Below are positions 1-8,853 of a stretch of 64,000 nucleotides of DNA, one piece after another. Location: the NCBI RefSeq assembly GCF_030694085.1, contig NZ_JAUXZE010000039.1:186001-250000 (forward strand), in the 5' to 3' direction. Positions within the stretch are counted from its first letter, which is position 1. The number at the start of each line of letters is the position of its first letter. Source of the DNA: Tabrizicola sp. (lineage in GTDB: Bacteria > Pseudomonadota > Alphaproteobacteria > Rhodobacterales > Rhodobacteraceae). The position numbers and the translations under genes were made by a program. Below the pieces are notes generated by a model. That model was given only the letters and a program-made list of their open reading frames with translations. It had not been told where the DNA came from and ran no database searches.

Positions 1-1140
1 CGCCGGCAGGTCCATCGTCGTCTTGCCCGAGATGTCGACGGCGATCTGCGCCGCATCCCGCGGCAGGGCTGCGTTCGGGTCGAACATCGCCCAGGCTTCC
101 TCGTTCAGGCTGAAGTCTGCAAGCTTCAGCACGAACGAATAATCGCCTGCGGCTGACGTGGCGACCACGGGCGTCGTCAGGTCGAACTGTATCGGCCCCG
201 AAGTCACCTGGACCGGCACCGGCATCAGCCCCGGCCCGGACGAGATATCCAGGCCCGACGCCACCGACTTGACCGAGAAGACATCCTTGTTGAAGACAAC
301 CGATCCCTCGCCGCCGCCTGCCTTCATCACCAGGTCCATCGGCATGAAGGCGCTTTCCTGCGTCATCGTGCCGGTGGATTCGCCCTGCTTGGTCGACAGG
401 GTGAAGGACAGGCCCTCGTTCAGTGCGGTGCCAAAGTCAGCCGGTGCGGACATGGCGGCCAGCTCTATGCTGGACGGCAGCGCAAAGGCCATCGACATCT
501 CGATGCCCGCGGTCTCGCTGGTCGAGGTCTGCTTCATCTCCATCCCGGGGTCATCCAGGCTGGTGTTGTAGGCCAGCACGTCCGCCGCGATGTCCAGCCC
601 GAAGGTCCGGTTGGTGCCGGGCGTGTCGGAATAGGTTCCCGACAGGTTGGTGAAGCCCACGGTCCCCGCCGAAGTCACGGTCGGCGCTTCGGACCCGTCG
701 AAGGACATGCCCGGATAGCTGGTGTCATAGACGACATCCAGCTTGGCCGCTTCATAGTCGTAGGCCAGCCCGCCATCCGCCTCGCGCGCGGTCAGGATCA
801 GCCCGTCATGCGTCACGCTCACCTCACCCTCGGTCTCGCCCGCCATCGCCACGCCGATATCGGCGCCCGGCTCGATCGTGACCGACCCGTCGTCTTCCTC
901 GGTCAACGTCATGTCCGAAATCGTCAGGCCCGCCATCCCTTCGGGCGCAATCGACACGCCGTTCAGCGTCAGCACACCGTCCGAGCTGTTCTCGGTCGCC
1001 GCCGAGACGATAAGCCCGACCTGCGCGCCTGCATCCTTCCACGACTGCCAGACCTGGTCCGCAGTCAGCGCTGCGTGGGCAGTCCCGCTCATCAAAAGTG
1101 CAAGGGTCGGGGCGGCCAGAAACGAATTCATCCGAAACAT
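1..1140 (-). CDS. DUF2125 domain-containing protein (3' end outside window)
   Basis: The frame runs from an ATG at 1140 leftwards off the window edge, giving at least 380 residues without a stop. A strong Shine-Dalgarno (AAGGAGA) lies six bases before the ATG. The first ~23 residues look like a Sec signal peptide (hydrophobic AAPTLALLMSGTAHA, then ALTADQVW). The mature part is rich in beta-strand-like Gly/Thr/Asp segments, as in DUF2125 proteins of Rhodobacteraceae, which are envelope proteins of unknown function. The family call rests on overall resemblance (for example ADQVWQSWKDAGAQVG near the N-terminus), not on a catalytic motif. uraH lies 103 bases upstream on the same strand, but no functional link is evident. 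Confidence 0.72.
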   Translation of the reverse strand, partial: MFRMNSFLAAPTLALLMSGTAHAALTADQVWQSWKDAGAQVGLIVSAATENSSDGVLTLNGVSIAPEGMAGLTISDMTLTEEDDGSVTIEPGADIGVAMAGETEGEVSVTHDGLILTAREADGGLAYDYEAAKLDVVYDTSYPGMSFDGSEAPTVTSAGTVGFTNLSGTYSDTPGTNRTFGLDIAADVLAYNTSLDDPGMEMKQTSTSETAGIEMSMAFALPSSIELAAMSAPADFGTALNEGLSFTLSTKQGESTGTMTQESAFMPMDLVMKAGGGEGSVVFNKDVFSVKSVASGLDISSGPGLMPVPVQVTSGPIQFDLTTPVVATSAAGDYSFVLKLADFSLNEEAWAMFDPNAALPRDAAQIAVDISGKTTMDLPA

Positions 1141-1243
1141 GCGGTTCTCCTTGAAGCCAAAAAATTACCCGGCCACATAAGACCTGTCGCAGCGGTTGCG
1201 CAAGTGACGCTTTCACGACCTTTTCGGGGCACAAGCTTGCGGC

Positions 1244-1597
1244 TCAGGAGCCCCGGTAGGTCGAGTATCCGAAAGGCGAGATCAGCAGTGGCACGTGGTA
1301 GTGCTGGCTGGCATCGGGCACCCCGAAGCGGATCGGGATTTCGTCAAGGAAAAGAACGCCTTCGTCCGCCTGCCCACTGGTGCGCAGATAGTCGCCAGCA
1401 CAGAAGACCAGCTCGTAGACCCCGGCCACCAGCGCATCCCCTTCAAGCAGCGGTCCGTCCGTGCGTCCGTCAGCGTTGGTGACGACCTCTTTCACCTTGC
1501 GGTGACTCTGCCCGGAAATCCGATAGAGCATGATCTTCACCCCCGCCGCAGGCCTGCCCTTCGCGGTGTCCAGCACATGCGTCGAAAGCCGTCCCAT
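1244..1597 (-). CDS. uraH: 5-hydroxyisourate hydrolase
   Basis: This 117-residue transthyretin-like protein hydrolyses 5-hydroxyisourate, the product of urate oxidation, to OHCU. It has the family hallmarks: N-terminal LSTHVLDTAKGRPA, a central TNADGRTDGP, and the C-terminal tetrapeptide YRGS that closes the active site (catalytic His9-, Arg- and Ser-type positions are all present). Length is typical. The start has a GGAGGAAG Shine-Dalgarno. It is divergent from the puuE-uraD fusion across 148 bases, so the two units probably share a regulatory region. The next enzyme (OHCU decarboxylase) is encoded as the C-terminal half of that fusion. Confidence 0.95.
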   Translation of the reverse strand: MGRLSTHVLDTAKGRPAAGVKIMLYRISGQSHRKVKEVVTNADGRTDGPLLEGDALVAGVYELVFCAGDYLRTSGQADEGVLFLDEIPIRFGVPDASQHYHVPLLISPFGYSTYRGS

Positions 1598-1745
1598 TCA
1601 TCTTCCTCCATCGCTGTGCTGCATAACTGACCACGAAACCGACCCTCGCGCGACCCGGCATTGTCGGCATATGACCTTCCGTGAAATCCTGAAAATGGTT
1701 TCTGCACTTTTCCCCTAGTCTCGCCGCCAAGAAGGAGACGCCGAC

Positions 1746-3161
1746 GTGAACCGCTACCCCCGAGATTTCCGTGGCCACGGCCCGACCCCGCCCGATGCCG
1801 CATGGCCCGGCGGTGCGAAGATCGCCGTCTCCATCGTCCTGAACTACGAAGAGGGCGGCGAGAACAGTATCCTGCATGGCGACGCCCAGTCCGAGGCGTT
1901 CCTGTCCGACATCGCCGGGGCCGCGCCCTGGCCCGGTCAGCGGCACTGGAACATGGAATCGATCTACGACTACGGCGCCCGCGCCGGGTTCTGGCGCCTG
2001 CATCGCCTGTTCACCGCGATGGACGTCCCCGTCACTGTCTATGGCGTCACATCCGCCCTGGCCCGCAACCCCGAACAGGTCGCCGCGATGAAAGCCGCCG
2101 GGTGGGAGATCGCGTCGCACGGCCTCAAATGGGTCGACCACCGCGACATGCCCCCCGAAGAGGAGGCCCGCCAGATCGCCGAAAGCTTCCGCCTGCACGA
2201 GGAGGTCGTGGGCGAGGCTCCCCAGGGCTGGTACACCGGCCGCTGCTCGATGAACACGGTGCAGCTGACGGCCGAAACCCGGCGTCTGGCGTGGATTTCG
2301 GACACCTACGACGACGACCTGCCCTACTGGCGCGAATATGGCGATCACGACCAGCTGGTGATCCCCTATACGCTGGAAGCCAACGACATGCGCTTCGCCA
2401 CCGCGCCGGGCTACATCACGGGCGAGCAGTTCTACCAGTACCTCAAGGACAGCTTCGACACCCTTTATGCCGAGGGCGAGGCAGGCGCGGCCAAGATGTT
2501 CTCCATCGGCCTCCATTGCCGCCTGATCGGCCGCCCCGGCAAGATCGCGGGCCTCAAGCGATTCCTCGACTATGCAAAATCCCACACCGGCGTCTGGTTC
2601 CCGCGCCGGATCGAGATTGCCGAGCACTGGCAAAAAACCCATCCGCACAAGCGGTTCGAGCGCCCCAGCCAGATGACGCGCGAACGGTTCCTGGACCGCT
2701 TCGGTTCCATTTTCGAACATTCTCCCTGGATCGCCGAGCGCGCTTTCGACCTGGAGCTTGGCCCTGCCCATGACAGCGCCACGGGCCTGCATAACGCCCT
2801 GACCCGGATGTTCCGCAGCGCATCCGCTGACGAACGCCTCAAGGTCCTCCAAGCCCACCCCGACCTCGCCGGAAAACTGGCCGCGGCCAAGCGCCTGACG
2901 CCGGAAAGCACGCTGGAACAGGCCAGCGCCGCCCTCGACGCCCTGACCGACGAAGAGCGCGCCAGCTTCCAGCGGTTGAACGATGAGTATGTCGCAAAGC
3001 ACGGCTTCCCCTTCATCATCGCCGTCCGCGACAACACCAAGACCTCGATCCTGCAGGCCTTCCAGACCCGCATCAGCAACGACACGCAGACCGAATTCGC
3101 CACCGCCTGTGCCCAGGTGGAACGCATCGCCGAACTGCGCCTGAAGGACCAACTCCCGTGA
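1746..3161 (+). CDS. puuE: Allantoinase PuuE - OHCU decarboxylase fusion
   Basis: A 471-residue bifunctional protein. Residues ~1-305 form a NodB/polysaccharide-deacetylase-type barrel of the PuuE allantoinase family (cofactor-independent, allantoin to allantoate), with conserved DFRGHGP, ASHGLKWVDH and GWYTGRCS segments. Residues ~310-471 are OHCU decarboxylase (UraD), with the catalytic AHPDLAGK, EQASAALD and KHGFPFIIAV motifs. UraD makes (S)-allantoin, so the two halves perform consecutive steps. The start is GTG, with GGAG nine bases upstream. The stop overlaps the next start by four bases (GTGA), suggesting translational coupling. The fusion is known in Rhodobacterales-type purine clusters. 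Confidence 0.93.
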   Translation: MNRYPRDFRGHGPTPPDAAWPGGAKIAVSIVLNYEEGGENSILHGDAQSEAFLSDIAGAAPWPGQRHWNMESIYDYGARAGFWRLHRLFTAMDVPVTVYGVTSALARNPEQVAAMKAAGWEIASHGLKWVDHRDMPPEEEARQIAESFRLHEEVVGEAPQGWYTGRCSMNTVQLTAETRRLAWISDTYDDDLPYWREYGDHDQLVIPYTLEANDMRFATAPGYITGEQFYQYLKDSFDTLYAEGEAGAAKMFSIGLHCRLIGRPGKIAGLKRFLDYAKSHTGVWFPRRIEIAEHWQKTHPHKRFERPSQMTRERFLDRFGSIFEHSPWIAERAFDLELGPAHDSATGLHNALTRMFRSASADERLKVLQAHPDLAGKLAAAKRLTPESTLEQASAALDALTDEERASFQRLNDEYVAKHGFPFIIAVRDNTKTSILQAFQTRISNDTQTEFATACAQVERIAELRLKDQLP

Positions 3162-4000
3162 GCACCTATTACACGCCCCCCGGCGGCCTCCCGCCGCAAT
3201 CCGCCCTCATGACCCAGCGCGCCGTCTTCACCGGCAGCTACTGCGTGATCCCGAAGGGCTGCTTTTCCGACATCGTCACCAGCTTCCTGCCCGGCTGGAC
3301 CAAGACCAAGCTCTGGCTCATCGCGCGTCCAATGTCCGGTTTCGCCGAGACCTTCAGCCAATACGTGATGGAGGTCGCGCCCGGCGGCGGCTCCGACGCG
3401 CCCGACGCCGAGACCGGCGCGGAACACTGGCTGTTCTTCACCGGCGGGCTGGCCACCCTGACGATCGACGGCACCGGCTATGAGATGGAGGAAGGCTCCT
3501 ACGCCTTCATCCCCGCCGGTACCCGCTGGACGCTTCTCGCCGAGGGCGGCACACCCGCCCGCTTTCACTGGCTGCGGAAAATCTACGAACCCGCCCCGGG
3601 CATTGCGGCACCCGAGGTGCTGGTGATCAACGAACGCGACGTGCCCGTCCGCTGGATGCCTGATACCCAGAACCGCTGGGGCACCACTCGCTTCGTCGAA
3701 CCCGACGACCTGCGCCACGACGCGCATGTGAACATCGTGACCCTGCAACCCGGCGGCGTGATCCCGTTCGAGGAAACCCACGTGATGGAGCACGGCCTCT
3801 ATGTCCTGGAAGGCAAGGCCGCCTACAAGCTGAACCAGGACTGGGTGGAAGTGGAAGCGGGCGACTTCATGTGGCTGCGCGCCTATTGCCCGCAGGCCTG
3901 CTATGCGGCCGGCCCGGGCCGCTTCCGCTACCTGCTCTACAAGGACGTGAACCGCCACGCCAAGCTGCGCGGCCCCGGTGCCTTCGGACCCGCACGATGA
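3158..4000 (+). CDS. allE: (S)-ureidoglycine aminohydrolase
   Basis: A 280-residue bicupin that releases ammonia from (S)-ureidoglycine to give (S)-ureidoglycolate. The C-terminal cupin carries the metal-binding pattern in PFEETHVMEHGLYVLEG (E-x-H...E-H), and the N-terminal cupin resembles EHWLFFTGG. The protein ends in the family-typical YLLYKDVNRH. Cytoplasmic, with a Mn-type active site expected from the family. The GTG start overlaps the puuE-uraD stop. The enzyme that makes its substrate from allantoate (allantoate amidohydrolase or allantoicase) is not in this window. Confidence 0.92.
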   Translation: MSTYYTPPGGLPPQSALMTQRAVFTGSYCVIPKGCFSDIVTSFLPGWTKTKLWLIARPMSGFAETFSQYVMEVAPGGGSDAPDAETGAEHWLFFTGGLATLTIDGTGYEMEEGSYAFIPAGTRWTLLAEGGTPARFHWLRKIYEPAPGIAAPEVLVINERDVPVRWMPDTQNRWGTTRFVEPDDLRHDAHVNIVTLQPGGVIPFEETHVMEHGLYVLEGKAAYKLNQDWVEVEAGDFMWLRAYCPQACYAAGPGRFRYLLYKDVNRHAKLRGPGAFGPAR

Positions 4001-4041
4001 CCGCCGCTCGTCGATGCCTTCGGCACTCCTCGCCGCCTGCC

Positions 4042-4060
4042 GCGACGAGAAGACGAAGTC
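4042..4060. repeat. Partial copy of the GACTTCGTC repeat
   Basis: The reverse complement of these 19 bases matches 9442-9460 with one mismatch. It lies in the 76-base gap between the ureidoglycine aminohydrolase and allA genes, where the dyad arm is no longer obvious. Probably a decayed copy of the intergenic hairpin described at 9442-9489. Confidence 0.5.
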
Positions 4061-4076
4061 GCACGAGGAGCCGCGG

Positions 4077-4553
4077 ATGAGAACCCTGCGCCCCGTCCCC
4101 CTTACCGCGCAAGACTTCGCCCCCTTCGGCGATGTCCTTGCTGCGTCCGGCGATTTTCGCCTCATCAACGCCGGTCTCTGCCGCCGCCACCACGACCGCG
4201 CCGCCCTCGACTTCGGCGAAGGCGGCCGCGCCGGCATCTCGATCTTCCATGCCGAACCCCGTGCCCTGCCTTACGGCTTCGACCTGATTGAACGCCACCC
4301 AGACGGCTCCCAGGCATTCATTCCGATGACGGAACACCCCTTCCTTGTCATCGTCGCGCCCGATCCGCAGGCAGAACCGCGCGCTTTCCTGACAAATGGC
4401 GCGCAGGGCATCAACCTGCACCGTGGCAGCTGGCACGGCGTGCTGACACCGCTGCATGCTCCCGGCATCTTCGCCGTGGTGGACCGCATCGGCCCCACGC
4501 CGAACCTTGAAGAACACCGTTACACCGAACCGTGGACGGTCCTCGCCCCATAA
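4077..4553 (+). CDS. allA: Ureidoglycolate lyase
   Basis: This 158-residue cupin-fold enzyme splits ureidoglycolate into glyoxylate and urea, the last step of the ureide route. Family features include DFAPFGDVL near the N-terminus, QAFIPM and FLVIVAP in the core, and INLHRGSWHGVLTPL near the C-terminus. A longer frame opens at 3978, but the ATG at 4077 has a clear GAGGAG Shine-Dalgarno and matches the usual ~160-residue length, so it was preferred. Its product glyoxylate is the substrate of the bhc cycle encoded at 10.7-15.1 kb. Confidence 0.93.
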   Translation: MRTLRPVPLTAQDFAPFGDVLAASGDFRLINAGLCRRHHDRAALDFGEGGRAGISIFHAEPRALPYGFDLIERHPDGSQAFIPMTEHPFLVIVAPDPQAEPRAFLTNGAQGINLHRGSWHGVLTPLHAPGIFAVVDRIGPTPNLEEHRYTEPWTVLAP

Positions 4554-4636
4554 GGGGCGTCCTAACCGGAGCGCATGCAGGGGCAATGCGCAGACGGCGT
4601 GAATACCAACAAGCCCCAAGGGAAAAGGACAATAAT

Positions 4637-6052
4637 ATGACGAGTTCCGCCATCGGGACGCCGGATCAGCTCCGCGACCCCGACTACCTGCCCCCTCTGG
4701 CGCAAGCCGTGCCGCTGGGCATCCAGCATGTGCTGGCGATGTTCGTCTCGAACGTGACGCCAGCCATCATCGTCTGCGGCGCGGCCGGGATCGGCTTCGG
4801 CTCGGACCAGGGCGCGCTTGGCTTCCCCGACATGACCTACATGATCCAGATGTCTATGCTGTTCGCCGGGATCGCCACGCTGTTGCAGACCATCGGCATC
4901 GGCCCGGTCGGCGCGCGGCTGCCCATCGTGCAGGGCACCTCCTTCGCCTTCGTGCCGATCATGATCCCTGCCGTTGCGGGGCTGGGCACTGCGGGGCTTG
5001 GCGGGCTGATGACCGGCGTCCTGCTGGGCGGCGTCTTCCACTTCTTCCTTGGCTTCATCGTTGGCCGCATCCGTTACGCCCTTCCGCCGCTGGTCACCGG
5101 CCTCATCGTGCTGATGATCGGTCTCGCACTGGTCAAGGTCGGCATCCAGTACGCCGCGGGCGGCGTCCCGGCGATGGAGGCGGGCATGCGCGCCATTGCC
5201 GAGGCCAGGGCCGCAGGCACGCCCGTCGACTGGTCCACCATCACCTTCGGCAGCTTCAACCAGTGGCTTCCCGCGCTGGTGGTGATCCTGGTCACGCTGG
5301 CGATCAAGTTCTTCACCCGCGGCTTCCTTGCCGTCGCCGCCGTCCTGATCGGCATCCTCGCCGGCTATGCCGTCGCGCTGGCGATGGGTCAGGTCAGCTT
5401 CACCGCCATCGAACGCGCCGGGGTCTTCGCGCTGCCGAACCCGTTCCGCTGGGGCTTCGAGTTCAACGCGGCCATCGTCATCGGCATGTGCTTCATGGCC
5501 ATCGTCTCGGCGATCGAGACTGTGGGCGATGTCTCGGGGATCGCCAAGGGCGGTGCGGGGCGAGAGGCCACGGACACCGAAATCCAGGGCGCGACCTTCG
5601 CTGACGGCGCTGGCACTGCTGTCGCCGGGATATTCGGCGCGCTCCCGAACACTTCGTTCAGCCAGAATGTCGGCCTGATCGCCATGACCGGCGTGATGAG
5701 CCGCCATGTCGTGACCATCGGCGCGATCTTCCTGATCTTCTGCGGCCTGATCCCCAAGGTCGGTGCCGCGATCAACACCGTCCCGATCAACGTCCTTGGT
5801 GGCGGCGTGGTGGTGATGTTCGGCATGGTCTGCGCCGCTGGCGTCAACATGCTTTCCGAGGTGACGTGGAACCGCCGCAACATGGTGATCTTCGCCACCG
5901 CGCTGTCGATCAGCCTTGGCCTGCAGCTGGTCCCCGAGGCGTTGCAGCACATGGGCCGCACCGCTCAGATCCTTCTGACCTCGGGCCTCCTACCCGCTGC
6001 AGCCATCGCCATCATCCTGAACCTCGCCCTGCCGGAAGACCTGGGCGACTGA
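4637..6052 (+). CDS. NCS2 nucleobase/urate permease
   Basis: A 471-residue polytopic inner-membrane protein of the nucleobase:cation symporter-2 family, with about 12-14 hydrophobic segments. Recognisable NCS2 motifs are VQGTSFAFVP in the N-terminal third, the acidic ETVGDVSG segment in the middle, and the signature region FSQNVGLIAMTGV. ATG 4637 was chosen over an upstream in-frame start because AAAAGGAC precedes it. Sitting at the end of the ureide operon, it most likely imports urate, xanthine or a related purine. Sequence alone does not separate these substrates from uracil. Confidence 0.9.
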   Translation: MTSSAIGTPDQLRDPDYLPPLAQAVPLGIQHVLAMFVSNVTPAIIVCGAAGIGFGSDQGALGFPDMTYMIQMSMLFAGIATLLQTIGIGPVGARLPIVQGTSFAFVPIMIPAVAGLGTAGLGGLMTGVLLGGVFHFFLGFIVGRIRYALPPLVTGLIVLMIGLALVKVGIQYAAGGVPAMEAGMRAIAEARAAGTPVDWSTITFGSFNQWLPALVVILVTLAIKFFTRGFLAVAAVLIGILAGYAVALAMGQVSFTAIERAGVFALPNPFRWGFEFNAAIVIGMCFMAIVSAIETVGDVSGIAKGGAGREATDTEIQGATFADGAGTAVAGIFGALPNTSFSQNVGLIAMTGVMSRHVVTIGAIFLIFCGLIPKVGAAINTVPINVLGGGVVVMFGMVCAAGVNMLSEVTWNRRNMVIFATALSISLGLQLVPEALQHMGRTAQILLTSGLLPAAAIAIILNLALPEDLGD

Positions 6053-6075
6053 CCCCACCCCACCCCCAAGCCCGG

Positions 6076-6102
6076 CGCCCGCCATTCGCATCCTGGCGGG
6101 CG
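6076..6102 (+). terminator. Hairpin after the purine operon
   Basis: A perfect 9-bp stem (CGCCCGCCA / TGGCGGGCG) with a nine-base loop begins 24 bases after the permease stop. There is no following T-run, so it is a terminator-like or transcript-stabilising hairpin and not a canonical intrinsic terminator. Nothing else stands out before the channel gene. Confidence 0.5.
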
Positions 6103-6251
6103 TCGACACTTGAATGACCGGACCTCGGGATCATTGCGGTCGCGGTCGGTTGGGCGATGGCCCCGCGTTCTGCAACGTCCGCGCCTGCAATTGCTCCTGA
6201 CAGCCTGCCGCCCTCCAGCTAGACTTGCCCGATGCGCCTTGCAGGACCCAG

Positions 6252-7028
6252 ATGACCGAAGCCACCCTCCGCGCCCGCCTCCGCACCTTCTACGAAGGCG
6301 CCGGCCAGACCGCAGACCGCTTCCGCTATGCGCTTCTGGCCTTCGATCTTCTGACCGTCGCCTGGCTGGTCACCTCGTCCTTCTTCGAGCGCGGGCCGTG
6401 GCATATCCAGATCGACGTGGCGATCGGGGTGGTGTTTCTTGCCGACTTCGTGGCCCGGCTCTGGATCTCGCGCCGCCCGATGAAGGACCTTGCCAGCTTC
6501 TGGGGCCTGGCCGACGTCCTGGTGATCATCTCGCTTCTCTTCCCGATCTGGGGCGAGGGGCTGGCCTTCCTGCGCGTGCTCCGGCTTTACCGCGTCTTCC
6601 ACTCGCCGCAGACCCTGGACCAGCTGCGCGACGACGTTCCCGGATTCCGCCGCCATGAAACCGCCCTTCGCGCCGCGCTGAACCTGCTGATCTTCATCTT
6701 CGCGATGACCTCGCTGGTCTACCAGACCCAGGTCACCCGCAACGCGGACATCCGAAACTACGTCGATGCGCTGTATTTCACCGTTGCCACGCTTTCGACC
6801 ACCGGGTTCGGAGACATCACCCTTGTCGGAAACGGCGGCAAGCTGCTGTCAGTGATCATCATGATCGTCGGGATCAGCCTGTTTCTGCGGCTGGTGCAGG
6901 TGATCCTGCGCCCGCCGAAGGCGCACTTTCCGTGCCCAACCTGCGGCCTGCGCCGCCACGACCACGACGCGGTGCACTGCAAGGCCTGCGGCACCGTGCT
7001 GAACATCCCCGACGACGGTCTGGATTAG
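6252..7028 (+). CDS. Potassium-channel-like ion transporter with C-terminal zinc ribbon
   Basis: A 258-residue six-transmembrane voltage-gated-channel-type protein. The S1-S4-like region (about residues 20-130) ends in a basic stretch (FLRVLRLYRVF). The pore loop is STTGFGD, a variant of the K+ selectivity filter TVGYGD. After the last helix comes a cytoplasmic tail with two Cys pairs (CPTCGLRRHDHDAVHCKACG), which looks like a rubredoxin/zinc-ribbon knuckle and is not part of the basic channel fold. ATG 6252 (AGGA upstream) was chosen over an in-frame start 27 bases earlier. Ion selectivity is inferred. Confidence 0.86.
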   Translation: MTEATLRARLRTFYEGAGQTADRFRYALLAFDLLTVAWLVTSSFFERGPWHIQIDVAIGVVFLADFVARLWISRRPMKDLASFWGLADVLVIISLLFPIWGEGLAFLRVLRLYRVFHSPQTLDQLRDDVPGFRRHETALRAALNLLIFIFAMTSLVYQTQVTRNADIRNYVDALYFTVATLSTTGFGDITLVGNGGKLLSVIIMIVGISLFLRLVQVILRPPKAHFPCPTCGLRRHDHDAVHCKACGTVLNIPDDGLD

Positions 7029-7148
7029 GCTACCCGGCCGGGGACAAGCGTTGACAGCTTCGGGGTCCGGGGGCAGCATTCTCCCAGCGTCGGCACCTGC
7101 ATTTCATCCGACGTTGCGATGCGATTTCAACACAGGGATTTCAGCCCC

Positions 7149-8354
7149 ATGCACAAACGTCTTGTCGTCTGCTTTGATGGAACCTGGAACGCCGCCGACA
7201 GCGAACGATCCGAGACCAACGTGGTCCGCCTGTCCCGCGCCATCCGCGCCAATTCCGGCAGCGACGGCGTGCCGCAATTCTCGGTCTACCTGCGCGGCGT
7301 CGGCACCAGCGGATCGCAACTGGAACGGCTGGTCGCCGGGGCCACCGGGTCAGGCATCGAGGACATCATCCGAACCGCCTACCTGTTTCTTGCTCAGAAC
7401 TACGTGCCCGCGCACAAGGACGACCGCGGTCGCGACGTTCCGGCCGACGAGATCTTTCTCTTCGGCTACTCTCGGGGGGCCTATGCCGCCCGGTCGCTGA
7501 CCGGCCTCCTCGGCTCGGCCGGCCTTCTGAAGCGGCAAAGTCTGGGTCACCTGCCGACCGCATGGAGCTACTACCGCACCTTCAAGAACCGCTCGCCCAA
7601 GGACTTCCTGCGGCGCTACGCCAAGCGGAACATCGAGACTCATGAGGACGTGACGGTCAACTTTCTTGGTGTCTGGGACACGGTGGGCGCGCTTGGCATC
7701 CCGGTCGGCGTCCTGGGCGAACTGTCGGGCCTGGTCCACGGTTTTCACGACACCTCGCCTTCGCGGATCGTGAAGCATGGCGCGCAGGCCCTGGCCATCG
7801 ACGAACACCGTGACGAATTCGTGCCGACGCTCTGGACCGGGAAAGCCCCGGCACACTCGACCATCGAGCAGGTCTGGTTCGCCGGCAGTCATGCCGATGT
7901 CGGTGGCGGCTATTCCGACCGGGAACTGGCCGACATCCCGCTTCTGTGGATGATCGACCGGGCCAAGGCTGCCGGATTGCAGGTCGACGAGAAGACGCCC
8001 GGCCTCTTGCCTCCGCTGGCTGCGACCAATGTCCTTGGCCCGACGCACGACCCGCGCCAGGGTTGGTCGGTGAAGGACCGTCTGACGCCCACGATCCGCA
8101 GCGTCTGTGAGCAGAACGTGCCGGTCGACCTCTGGGAACGGCTTTACCGTCCGCTTGGCCCGAACCGCAAGCCATTGCCGACGATCAACGAAATGGTCCA
8201 CTGGAGCGTGATCGAACGCTATGGAAAGCTTGGCCTGATCTCGCCCGACGACCTGGTGAAGACCCGAAAGCGGATCAAATATGCGCCGAAGAACCTGAAG
8301 CCCCTGTTTGATCCGGCCGATGTGCCTTTGCCAACGACACGGGTCTGGGTCTAG
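7149..8354 (+). CDS. DUF2235 alpha/beta-hydrolase-like protein
   Basis: A 401-residue protein of the DUF2235 family, related to Tle1-type phospholipase effectors and to stand-alone cytoplasmic hydrolases. The N-terminus KRLVVCFDGTWN is the DUF2235 hallmark. The nucleophile elbow is GYSRGA with Ser108, and a later Asp/His region (SHADVGGGYSDRELADIPLLWM) is conserved in the family. ATG 7149 was preferred because AGGGA precedes it and the family starts just before the FDGTWN motif. No signal peptide was seen. No type VI genes flank it, although a TIGR02270-like gene occurs at the far right of the window. Confidence 0.87.
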   Translation: MHKRLVVCFDGTWNAADSERSETNVVRLSRAIRANSGSDGVPQFSVYLRGVGTSGSQLERLVAGATGSGIEDIIRTAYLFLAQNYVPAHKDDRGRDVPADEIFLFGYSRGAYAARSLTGLLGSAGLLKRQSLGHLPTAWSYYRTFKNRSPKDFLRRYAKRNIETHEDVTVNFLGVWDTVGALGIPVGVLGELSGLVHGFHDTSPSRIVKHGAQALAIDEHRDEFVPTLWTGKAPAHSTIEQVWFAGSHADVGGGYSDRELADIPLLWMIDRAKAAGLQVDEKTPGLLPPLAATNVLGPTHDPRQGWSVKDRLTPTIRSVCEQNVPVDLWERLYRPLGPNRKPLPTINEMVHWSVIERYGKLGLISPDDLVKTRKRIKYAPKNLKPLFDPADVPLPTTRVWV

Positions 8355-8360
8355 AGCAAG

Positions 8361-8714
8361 CTACTTCAGCTTGATGCAGAAGTGCTTCCTGACCGGGGCC
8401 TCGATGGTCCAGGTGCCCTTGAAGGTCGGCTCGACGGCGAAAGCATCGCCCGGCCGCAGTGTGACCGGGTCGCCGCCGTCCGGGGTGATGGTGATCTGGC
8501 CTTCGATCAGGTGGACGAACTCGTAGAACTTGTAGGACGCGTGCCACGACCCCACCGTCGCCTCCCAGGTGCCGCTGATCACGCTGCCATCGGCCGAGGT
8601 GTGCTGCACCCAGGTCTTCATCGTGGGCGTGCCGTCGGTCTTCACCCAGCCTTCCAGATCGGTGACCATCGGCTCGGGTCCGGGGGCGGGAAAGCGGAAA
8701 ACAGTGTCGGTCAT
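8361..8714 (-). CDS. Small cupin domain protein
   Basis: A 117-residue single-domain cupin of the DUF861/(S)-ureidoglycine aminohydrolase-like type. The conserved core is seen as YKFYEFVHLIEGQITITPDGG followed in the second motif by LRPGDAFAVEPTFKGTW. It is convergent with the DUF2235 gene (six bases between stops). ATG 8714 has GGAG eight bases upstream; a GTG three codons earlier is possible. The substrate cannot be read from the sequence; homologues are often annotated only as cupin proteins. Confidence 0.85.
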   Translation of the reverse strand: MTDTVFRFPAPGPEPMVTDLEGWVKTDGTPTMKTWVQHTSADGSVISGTWEATVGSWHASYKFYEFVHLIEGQITITPDGGDPVTLRPGDAFAVEPTFKGTWTIEAPVRKHFCIKLK

Positions 8715-8853
8715 CTGCGTCACTCCGTGGTTTTGCCCTTGGTAGGACTGCCTCTACGCCCGCGCAAGGCCGGGACACGCCATTTCCCGTCGGTTTCCGC
8801 CTTGCAGGATCATGGCGGGTCTGGTTCATCCAAAGACGCAGAGGAGGTGACCC

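Noticed and set aside
1470..3152. Long open frame on the minus strand opposite puuE-uraD
   Set aside because: High GC keeps antisense frames open; the plus-strand product is a clear enzyme and the antisense translation has no recognisable domain. The same reasoning was applied to antisense frames at 44651-46753, 52510-54441 and 60860-62275.
8355..8360. Missing terminator between convergent DUF2235 and cupin genes
   Set aside because: Only six bases separate the stops, so no room for a hairpin; nothing can be claimed.
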